Source: Saprospiraceae bacterium
Lineage (GTDB): Bacteria > Bacteroidota > Bacteroidia > Chitinophagales > Saprospiraceae
Direction: 5' to 3'
DNA length: 34,024 nucleotides
Assembly: GCA_015490175.1 (NCBI GenBank)
Contig: WFYJ01000072.1
Coordinates: forward strand, 1 to 34,024
Below are positions 1-6,769 of this stretch, in pieces (position 1 is the first letter of the stretch; each line of letters opens with the position of its first letter). The notes under the pieces were generated by a model. The model did no database searches and was not told the DNA's origin. It was given only the letters and a program-made list of their open reading frames with translations. The position numbers and the translations under genes were made by a program.

Positions 1-1391
1 AAGGTGCCCCCCGCCGGCGGCAACACGTTCAGCGGCTCTTCCGACTTGAAGCGATAGTAGGCGCGCATCTCCACGATCGACAGGCCCGAGGCCGGATTCA
101 GCGCCACGCGCACCGGCCGCTGCTGCTGGAAGTACAGATGCGTCGTGGCCCCCTGTTCGTCGTCGAAGCTCAGATCCTGGTAGTACAGCCGAATGCGGTC
201 CACCAGCCCGATCACGCCCAGCGGATTGTTGTAGATCAGTTGCGGCGCATCGGGTTGGTCGCCCGGTGAGGGAGCGTACAGATCGGCCAGAGTGCCCGTA
301 CCCGAAACAAGGCCGTTGCCCTCGAAAGACATGGCGGCATTGAACTCCAGAGGCCTGGGCACCCCGCTCGTGCCGCCGCCCGAAAACAGGTCGATCAGGA
401 AAGCCACTTCCCCGATATACGGAATAGCCTGTTGCAACCAGTCCGGAAAAATAAAGTTGCTTGCATCTCCCAAGAGACCATCAAAAAGGTCGTCATAGTG
501 AGCCACGAGGCTTTCCAGATCCTTGTAGTGTTTGGCACCCTTGCTCAGGTTGCTCAATGCAGTATTGATGTGGTGCGCCACCGAAGGTATGAAACCGCCT
601 GGCTGCGTACCCTCATTGGTAGTTGAAGAGAACACCTGCACCACCTGGCCGTTGCCTGTCAACCGGAGCACCAGTTCGGCCTGATGCTGCAACAGCGAAT
701 GGAAACTCAGCGCACTGAAATACTGACAATTGCAGGGGTCGTAATTGGTCAGGGTCTGGCTGAGGATCCAGAATCCGTTTGTAGCCGTGGGTACCTGAAT
801 GGCAATGTCGTTGGGCGTGCTGATTGCATTGTTTCGATCTGCGTAGTTTTCGATCGGGCGCGACGGCAAAACGCCCCCTTCAAGCGTGGCATCCACAAAT
901 GCAGCCTGTCCGTATTTGATGGCGAACTCGATCCCGGAATACGTGTCGCTCTGAGGAATGTTGCTCACGTAAACGAGGCTGCGCAACAAACCCGTAAAGC
1001 GGTTGTAGAGCACGAGGAGCGGAAAACGCGTACCACGATCCGGGGTGCCGAAATCGGCCACGACCACTTCCCAGCCGTCTTCCGGTTGAAAATCGGGCGG
1101 ACCTGGCGTCCCCGCCTGGGCAGGCGAGAGCATCCACGTATTCACACCTGTGTTCAGCGTTTGTACATTGCCGTAAAAGGGCGAAGGGATCACTGCTTCC
1201 TGTGTCGTTCCTGTGTAAACGTTCTCGATCCAGGCTGTAAACGTCTCGGTCCTCCAGTCGAATTCGTTCACGGTAGGGATGGTGGTGTACAGCGGGCAGT
1301 ACTGACCGAACGCAGCCGGCGCGGCCAAAAGCAACATCGCCCCGAAAACCACCCGGTGCAGCGTCGCAAGGGGTAACATGGAGGTTTTCAT
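1..1391 (-). CDS. secreted protein of unknown function, 3' end outside window
   Basis: An open frame runs without a stop from an ATG at 1391 to the left edge, about 463 codons, so the C-terminus is missing. The start gives a short basic N-terminus (MKTSMLPLATLHR), a hydrophobic stretch (VVFGAMLLLAAPAAFG) and a plausible signal-peptidase site before QYCPLY, so export from the cytoplasm is likely; a second in-frame ATG lies at 1379. The visible chain is mixed beta-like sequence with no recognisable catalytic motif. I do not recognise the family. Many proteins of this kind in Bacteroidota end in a T9SS sorting domain, but that part is off the window, so this is inference only. No clear Shine-Dalgarno is seen, as is usual in the phylum. 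The opposite strand also has open frames here, which are shadows of this GC-rich gene. Confidence 0.7.
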   Translation of the reverse strand, partial: MKTSMLPLATLHRVVFGAMLLLAAPAAFGQYCPLYTTIPTVNEFDWRTETFTAWIENVYTGTTQEAVIPSPFYGNVQTLNTGVNTWMLSPAQAGTPGPPDFQPEDGWEVVVADFGTPDRGTRFPLLVLYNRFTGLLRSLVYVSNIPQSDTYSGIEFAIKYGQAAFVDATLEGGVLPSRPIENYADRNNAISTPNDIAIQVPTATNGFWILSQTLTNYDPCNCQYFSALSFHSLLQHQAELVLRLTGNGQVVQVFSSTTNEGTQPGGFIPSVAHHINTALSNLSKGAKHYKDLESLVAHYDDLFDGLLGDASNFIFPDWLQQAIPYIGEVAFLIDLFSGGGTSGVPRPLEFNAAMSFEGNGLVSGTGTLADLYAPSPGDQPDAPQLIYNNPLGVIGLVDRIRLYYQDLSFDDEQGATTHLYFQQQRPVRVALNPASGLSIVEMRAYYRFKSEEPLNVLPPAGGT

Positions 1392-1565
1392 AGGCGCGAA
1401 CGGGTTTGGTGTAAACAATATACTGTCAGTTGCTAAAAAAAAATCAATTTTGACCAAACCCGTCTTTTCCAAACACAATTATTTGCCAGATATACGACAA
1501 AAAAAATTCGCGTTGGGCATGGCTTGCACCACGGCTTTCCCCATTTCCCCCAATCCACCCGCCAT

Positions 1566-4500
1566 TCAGCGCCCCCGACGCAGCACGACGGGCGTATCGT
1601 CGTTGCGCACGATCAGCCAGCGGCCGTCCAGTGGCAGGATGCGCCGCATCTCCCCCGGGATGAGCACGCCGGACTCGGCCGGCCAAAGCGGCCGGAAATG
1701 TCCGTTTCCATCGCCGAGCAGGAGCAGGCCGTAGCCCGAGCGCTGCCCGCCAACCTGAGGCTTGGCGCGCTCGTTGTTGCCGCCCACCAGCAGGTCGAGG
1801 TGGCCGTCGCCGTTGAAGTCGTCGGCGCAGAGGGCGTAGAGCGAAGTGATCTGTGCCATGCGCGGCAGCGGCTCGAAGCGCCAGGTGGTGCCTTCGTTCC
1901 AGAGGACGCCGGAAGCCAGCGTGCGCACCTCGTGCACGATGGAGCCTTCGAGCTGATCGGGTGTGAAGAGCTGCTCCATGGTCACCTCGGCGTAGTCGGC
2001 GTATTTGAGGAATCGCTTTTTGAGCACGGGCATCTGACCGACGATCTCGTCGCGCAGGGCCAGGGGCCGCTCGCCGCCGTCGCGCCACATGGTGACGAGC
2101 TGCTCGGGCGAGCCGTTGTGGTCGAAGTCGTTGATGTAGAGTCGTAACGGGTGCAAGCTGTCGGCCTTCAGTCGGCTGTTGAGGCCGTGGTTGCCCAGCA
2201 CCAGGTCGAGGTCGCCGTCGCCGTCGAGGTCGGCAGGCTGCACGGCGCGCCACAGGCCCGTGAGGCCGGGTACGGGTTCGGCTTTCGCCAAATGCTGCCC
2301 TTCGTTCCGGAACAGCAGCACGCTGCCCCACTCCTGCACCACCGCGAGGTCGGCATCGCCGTCGGCGTCGAGGTCGGCGGCGGCCGCATCGGTCACCATG
2401 CCCAGCTCGGCCAGCCCGGGCGCCAGCGCCTGGGTGCGCTCCTGCCACGAGCCGTCGGACTGCTGCACCAGCAGGTGGCCGCCTGCCGGCAAACCATAGG
2501 CAAAGGGCTTGAGCCGCTGCCCGACGAACAGGTCGGTACGGCCGTCGCCCGTGAAGTCGGCCGCCACGACGGCGCCCGTGCTCTCGAAGGCAAACAGGGG
2601 CGGGCGTTCGGCCTTCGCGAGCTTGCCCTTTCCGTCGTTCAGGTAAAGCCTGTCGACGAGAGCCGACGAGCTGGCCGGCAGCTCGACGCCGCCGCCGGCC
2701 ACGTACAGGTCGAGATCGCCGTCGCCGTCGGCATCGAAGAAGGTGCAAGCGACGTCCTCTGCCGCCCGGTCGGCATCGAAGAGGGCGGGCTGCATTTGGC
2801 GAAAGCCGCCAGAGGGCGTCTGGAAGAACAGGGCGCCCGGCTGGTCTTTGGCGCCGCCGAGGTACAGTTCGTCCCGTCCGTCGCCGTCGAGGTCGCCCTT
2901 GCAGGCGCAGGGCCCTTCGGTGCTGTGCATGTACAACAACAGCGGGTCGCGGTCGAAGTCGCTGAACGCATTTTCGCGATGGCGCCAGGCGATGCGGGCA
3001 GCCTTGTCGGGCACGAGCAGCGGCTGCACATTTGGCAGTGCCCGGGGCGTGCGGCTGTACCCGCGGGCTTCATTTTGCGAAAGCAAAAGAAGAGTATCCA
3101 CGGGCGGCTGTCTCAGCGTCTGCATGCGCCCATCGGGCCACCAGATCTGCAGCGAGTCGAGGCGATCGGTGGGGCCAAGGCCGAAGTGCAGCAGGTAATC
3201 AACCGATGACTCGAAGCCGCGCATGGGCTGCAGCTCCTGATACCACTGCCGCCTTCCGGCAAAAAGGGTGACCTGCGCGCCGATGCCGAAGCGGTTGGCG
3301 CCCTCGCCACGCAGCCGTATTTGCAGGTAATGCCGCTCGGGCATGAGCTGGCGCACGCGGCTGCGGTACAGGAAGGGCGGCATGTTGACGTTGTTGACCA
3401 CGAGGTCGAGGTCGCCGTCGCCGTCGAGGTCGCCCCAGGCCGAGCCGTTGGAGAAGCCCGGCCGCCCCAGCCCCCACTCGGCCGCGCGATTGGTGAAACG
3501 CAGTCCGCCCTCGTTGGCGAAGAGGAAGTTGGGCAGCGGCTGGCTGGGCACGTCGTCGAGCATTCTGGTGATGAAGCCTTCTTCGCGATTGACGATGCGC
3601 CGGATGGTGTTGGGGTCGGAGTAGAAGTTGACGTAGTCGAGGTCGGTCAGGTCCTTGAAGATGCCGTTGGCCACGAACAGGTCGCGCAGGCCGTCGTTGT
3701 CGAAGTCGGCGATGAGGGCGCCCCAGCTCCAGTCGGTGGCCTCGACGCCGGCCAGGCGGCCCACCTCGCTGAAGTACACCTCGGGCCGGGGTCGGTGCGG
3801 TGCCGGTCCGAGGTTGAGTTGCAGCACGTTGCGCGGGTACTGGTAGTGGTAGCCGGCGCGCGTGTTGGCGCGGTGCTTGTCCCAGTCTTCGAACACGGTT
3901 TTGGCCTTGAGCCGCCGCTCCTGCCAGGGCAGCATTTCGGTGACGAATATTTCGGGCCAGCCGTCGTTGTTGAGGTCGGCCATGTCGGCGCCCATGCTGC
4001 CCAGGCTGGTCTCGCGCACGTACGCGTCGAGGGCCTCGCGGAAGGTGCCGTCGCCGTTGTTGAGGTACAGGTAGTCGCGCTCGAAGAAGTCGTTGGATAC
4101 GTAGATGTCGGGCCAGCCGTCGCGGTTGACATCGCCGATGGTGACGCCCAAGCCGAAGCCGATATTGCTTCCGTAAATGCCGGCCTGCGCGCTGACGTCG
4201 GTGAAGTGGTCGCCCTCGTTGCGGTAGAGCTTGTTGCCGCCGAGCGTGTCGCGGATTTCGCGCTGGCCGGGCCGCAGGTCGTAGCCGCCCACCGAACGGA
4301 TCGAGTTGTTGAGCAGGTACATGTCCAGGTCGCCGTCGCGGTCGTAGTCGAAGAAAGCGGCATGGGTGCTCAGGCCCAGGTCGGCGATGCCCCACTGGCG
4401 GGCCTGCTCGCTGAAGGTGCCGTCGCCGTTGTTGATGAACAGCTCGTTGTGGCGATGCTCGCCGCCCGGGCTGCCCGACTTGCACACGTAGATGTCGAGC

Positions 4501-4880
4501 CAGCCGTCGCCGTTGACGTCGGCCATGGCCACGCCGGCCGACCACACGCCCGTGCTGGCCACGCCGGCGCGCTCGGTCACGTCTTCGAACTGCCAGTCGC
4601 CTTTGTTCAGGTAGAGGCGATTGTCCACCAGGTTGCCGCAGAAGAATAGATCGGGCAGGCCGTCGTTGTTCACGTCGCCGATGCCCACGCCGCCGCCGTT
4701 GTAGAAGTTGCGGTAGGTATAGGCATTGAATGCTTCGGTATAGCGCACTTCGTTGACGAAATCGATGCCGACAGCGGCAGGATCCAATTCTTCAAAAAGG
4801 ACGTCTGTTGTCGGTTCGTCGCCGCAACCGGCGAGCACCAAGCCCAGTCCCCACATGGAGGCCACTTTCCAAATACGCAT
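1566..4880 (-). CDS. VCBS/FG-GAP repeat lipoprotein with ASPIC/UnbV domain (CRTAC1-like)
   Basis: The protein has 1104 residues from the chosen start. An upstream in-frame ATG at 5102 was rejected because only the ATG at 4880 gives a lipoprotein signal (MRIWKVASMWGLGLVLAGC, lipobox LAGC, lipidated Cys19). The body is a long series of FG-GAP/VCBS blades carrying the calcium-binding pattern D-x-N/D-x-DG-x-x-D (GDVNNDGLPDL, ADVNGDGWLDI, GDLDGDGDLDL and others), which suggests two beta-propellers. An ASPIC/UnbV module lies between them at about residues 510-590 (HYLQIRLRG...GIGAQV...HFGLG). The protein probably sits on the outer membrane, facing outward. It lies 250 bp downstream of susD on the same strand, behind a terminator, so it may have its own promoter. 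Proteins of this family often neighbour SusCD pairs in Bacteroidota. The ligand is unknown, and an adhesive or substrate-binding role is inferred. Confidence 0.9.
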   Translation of the reverse strand: MRIWKVASMWGLGLVLAGCGDEPTTDVLFEELDPAAVGIDFVNEVRYTEAFNAYTYRNFYNGGGVGIGDVNNDGLPDLFFCGNLVDNRLYLNKGDWQFEDVTERAGVASTGVWSAGVAMADVNGDGWLDIYVCKSGSPGGEHRHNELFINNGDGTFSEQARQWGIADLGLSTHAAFFDYDRDGDLDMYLLNNSIRSVGGYDLRPGQREIRDTLGGNKLYRNEGDHFTDVSAQAGIYGSNIGFGLGVTIGDVNRDGWPDIYVSNDFFERDYLYLNNGDGTFREALDAYVRETSLGSMGADMADLNNDGWPEIFVTEMLPWQERRLKAKTVFEDWDKHRANTRAGYHYQYPRNVLQLNLGPAPHRPRPEVYFSEVGRLAGVEATDWSWGALIADFDNDGLRDLFVANGIFKDLTDLDYVNFYSDPNTIRRIVNREEGFITRMLDDVPSQPLPNFLFANEGGLRFTNRAAEWGLGRPGFSNGSAWGDLDGDGDLDLVVNNVNMPPFLYRSRVRQLMPERHYLQIRLRGEGANRFGIGAQVTLFAGRRQWYQELQPMRGFESSVDYLLHFGLGPTDRLDSLQIWWPDGRMQTLRQPPVDTLLLLSQNEARGYSRTPRALPNVQPLLVPDKAARIAWRHRENAFSDFDRDPLLLYMHSTEGPCACKGDLDGDGRDELYLGGAKDQPGALFFQTPSGGFRQMQPALFDADRAAEDVACTFFDADGDGDLDLYVAGGGVELPASSSALVDRLYLNDGKGKLAKAERPPLFAFESTGAVVAADFTGDGRTDLFVGQRLKPFAYGLPAGGHLLVQQSDGSWQERTQALAPGLAELGMVTDAAAADLDADGDADLAVVQEWGSVLLFRNEGQHLAKAEPVPGLTGLWRAVQPADLDGDGDLDLVLGNHGLNSRLKADSLHPLRLYINDFDHNGSPEQLVTMWRDGGERPLALRDEIVGQMPVLKKRFLKYADYAEVTMEQLFTPDQLEGSIVHEVRTLASGVLWNEGTTWRFEPLPRMAQITSLYALCADDFNGDGHLDLLVGGNNERAKPQVGGQRSGYGLLLLGDGNGHFRPLWPAESGVLIPGEMRRILPLDGRWLIVRNDDTPVVLRRGR
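2280..2292 (-). repeat. mini-hairpin motif, TTTGGC-GAAA-GCC
   Basis: Exact 13-mer in sense orientation inside the VCBS lipoprotein gene. Confidence 0.55.
2795..2807 (+). repeat. mini-hairpin motif, TTTGGC-GAAA-GCC
   Basis: Exact 13-mer in antisense orientation inside the VCBS gene, so the coding strand shows the reverse complement, unlike the copy at 2280. Confidence 0.55.
3073..3088 (+). repeat. mini-hairpin motif, TTTTGC-GAAA-GCAAAA
   Basis: Antisense in the VCBS gene. Here both flanks complete the dyad, giving a perfect 6-bp stem over the GAAA loop. Confidence 0.55.
3251..3265 (-). repeat. mini-hairpin motif, TTTTTGCC-GGAA-GGC
   Basis: GGAA-loop variant with the GCC/GGC stem, sense orientation in the VCBS gene near the ASPIC/UnbV module. 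Confidence 0.45.
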
Positions 4881-4893
4881 GAATCTCCCTGTT

Positions 4894-4905
4894 TTTTGCG
4901 TAAGC
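4894..4905 (+). repeat. mini-hairpin motif, TTTTGC-GTAA-GC
   Basis: Loop variant GTAA of the TTT/GNRA hairpin family. It lies in the untranslated leader of the VCBS lipoprotein gene, 14 bp upstream of its start codon, on the strand opposite the gene. Confidence 0.45.
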
Positions 4906-4930
4906 GAAACTACACGCACTTCCACGCAGT
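4905..4930 (-). promoter_or_regulatory. possible promoter of the VCBS lipoprotein gene
   Basis: On the minus strand, TAGTTTCG (4905-4912) differs by one base from the Bacteroidota -7 consensus TAnnTTTG. A TTTCG lies about 19 bp upstream of it. The box is 25 bp before the lipoprotein start codon. This is a weak prediction, but it agrees with the terminator seen after susD. Confidence 0.3.
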
Positions 4931-5036
4931 TCGAAATTTTTTCTGAAATCGGGGGAATCGGAATAACCGGCAGAATGCCCGTCCACTTCATCCTGACAGT
5001 CCATTCCCGCCGTTCCCCCATCACCCTCACCAGGCA

Positions 5037-5070
5037 CAAAATGCGCATTTCCCGAAAGGAAAAGTGCGCA
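5037..5070 (-). terminator. terminator after susD
   Basis: On the minus strand a TGCGCA/TGCGCA outer stem and a TTTCC/GGAAA inner stem enclose a short loop, followed by TTTTGTG. The hairpin starts 61 bp after the susD stop, so it should end the susCD transcript before the VCBS gene. Confidence 0.65.
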
Positions 5071-5130
5071 CCCCCGCGAACAGGGCTGCGCACTCGTTGC
5101 ATCCAGACGATGCATCAGACAATCAGATGA

Positions 5131-6696
5131 TCAATAACCCGGGTTCTGCACCAGATTCGGGTTGGCGTTGAGCTGGGCCGAGGGGATGGGCCACAGCTTG
5201 CGGTTTTCGCAGTCTTGCGTGACGGGTTTGAAATCCCACTCGTCGCAGAACTTGTCGAAGCGGATGAGGTCCTGACGACGCCATGCCTCGTAGAACATCT
5301 CGCGTGCGCGCTCGTTGAGCAGCTCCTCTGCCGTCAGCTCGGTGAGCAGCGGGCAGTTGTTCGGGTCGATGCAGGCGCGCTGGCGCACCTGGTTGACCAG
5401 CGCGAGGGCTTCGGCATCGTTGGGGTTCTTGCGCCACAAGGCCTCGGCCTTGGTCAGCAGGATGTCGGCATAGCGGAAGATGGGGAAGTCGTTGCTCAGG
5501 TTGGGCGTGGCCCCCAGTTTGAACTCGAACTTGCCCACGCGTACGCCGGCCTGACGCAGACAGTTGGGGAAGTGCTCGTTGATCTCGGGGGTGAAGTTCA
5601 CCTGCGGGCCGTCGGGATCCTCGGGCTCGACGCCCGGGTCGAGGATGGGCGTCACGCCGTCGGAAGCGAACTGCGGGCCCTCGATGAAGCTGCGCTTGCG
5701 CACATCCCAATCTTCGAACTTGTTGTAGAACTCCTGCAGCGAGCAGTAGCCGTTCCAGGGCTGTGCCTGAAGGTTGTAGGTGGCCTGGCTGCCGTAGTGC
5801 AGGGTCATCTGTGCGAGGAAGAAGCCGCCGGCGAACACCTCGTCGTAGGGAATGACGAAGATGTTCTCCTTCGAGTTGCCGTTCTCGGTCTTGAAGTTGT
5901 CGAAGAAGTTGTTTTCGAGCGAGTAGGCGCCCGAGTTGATGATTTCGTTGCAAGCAGCGATGCAGTCGTCCCAGCGGGCCGTGCCCGTGTACACCTCGGC
6001 GTTGAGGTACAGCTTGGCGAGGATGGCCTGGCCTACGTAGTAGTGCATGCGGCCGTAGGTGGTCTGATCGACGGCCTTGCTCAGCTTGGGCACGTTTTCG
6101 AGCAGCTCCTGCTCCACCCATGCGAACACCTCGGCGCGCGAGCTCTGCGTCGGCGCGAAGTCGGCCGGCACGTCGAAGCGATCCACGATGGGCACGTTGC
6201 CGAAGGTGTCGAGCAGCCAGAAGTAGAAGAGCGCGCGCAGCGTCTTCAGCTCGGCGATGAAGGCGTCGGCTGCCTCCTGCGATACCGAGCCATCCGCTAC
6301 CAACGACTCGAACTGGAAGATCAGGCGGTTGCAGGTGTTGATGCCACCGTAGAGGTTGTTCCATGCATTGCCGATACCTTCTTCAGCAGCATTCTGCTCG
6401 TGCCGATGCGTGCGCAGCCACTGGCCGCCGTCGTACCAGTCGCCGCCGCGCTGCGGAATCACGATCTCGTCCGACATCACTTCCTGTACCGACATGTACG
6501 AGTTGTGACCTCCGAAGAAATAGAGGCTCGTGTAGGCAGCACCGAGGGCTGCGATGAACTCCTCGTCGGTCTTGAAGAACTTGTCCGGCGTGATGTCCGA
6601 ATAAACTTCTTCGTCGAGGTTGGTACACGACTGGTTGAACACAGCCAGGAACATGCCGACGAGAAGGATATTGGTTACAAGAATATTTCTTCTCAT
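5131..6696 (-). CDS. susD: RagB/SusD family nutrient-uptake lipoprotein
   Basis: 521 residues, a normal length for the family. The N-terminus is basic and then hydrophobic, with a Cys at position 24 (AVFNQSC). This is a loose lipobox, but Cys is the expected lipidation site for an outer-leaflet SusD. The segment after it (DEEVYSDITPDKFFKTDEEF, then AALGAAYTSL) is the typical SusD start, and the C-terminus (REMFYEAWRRQDLIRFDKF, KLWPIPSAQLNANPNLVQNPGY) is the typical SusD_RagB ending. The protein should act as the ligand-binding lid of the SusC channel encoded 73 bp upstream on the same strand, forming one operon. No glycosidase, peptidase or sulfatase accompanies the pair in this window, so the substrate cannot be inferred. 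The symbol is the family name only. Confidence 0.95.
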   Translation of the reverse strand: MRRNILVTNILLVGMFLAVFNQSCTNLDEEVYSDITPDKFFKTDEEFIAALGAAYTSLYFFGGHNSYMSVQEVMSDEIVIPQRGGDWYDGGQWLRTHRHEQNAAEEGIGNAWNNLYGGINTCNRLIFQFESLVADGSVSQEAADAFIAELKTLRALFYFWLLDTFGNVPIVDRFDVPADFAPTQSSRAEVFAWVEQELLENVPKLSKAVDQTTYGRMHYYVGQAILAKLYLNAEVYTGTARWDDCIAACNEIINSGAYSLENNFFDNFKTENGNSKENIFVIPYDEVFAGGFFLAQMTLHYGSQATYNLQAQPWNGYCSLQEFYNKFEDWDVRKRSFIEGPQFASDGVTPILDPGVEPEDPDGPQVNFTPEINEHFPNCLRQAGVRVGKFEFKLGATPNLSNDFPIFRYADILLTKAEALWRKNPNDAEALALVNQVRQRACIDPNNCPLLTELTAEELLNERAREMFYEAWRRQDLIRFDKFCDEWDFKPVTQDCENRKLWPIPSAQLNANPNLVQNPGY

Positions 6697-6746
6697 GATT
6701 TGATTTTGATGATTTTCAAAAAATGCGGTTCAAGCTTCGAATGGCG

Positions 6747-6758
6747 TTTTGCGGAAGC
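6747..6758 (+). repeat. mini-hairpin motif, TTTTGC-GGAA-GC
   Basis: GGAA-loop variant of the hairpin family. It lies in the 73-bp gap between susC and susD, outside any gene. Confidence 0.4.
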
Positions 6759-6769
6759 TCAAACGGCAA

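Noticed and set aside
1444-2748. Arg-rich 434-codon minus-strand frame
   Set aside because: It overlaps the VCBS gene in another frame of the same strand; its composition is typical of out-of-frame GC-rich DNA.
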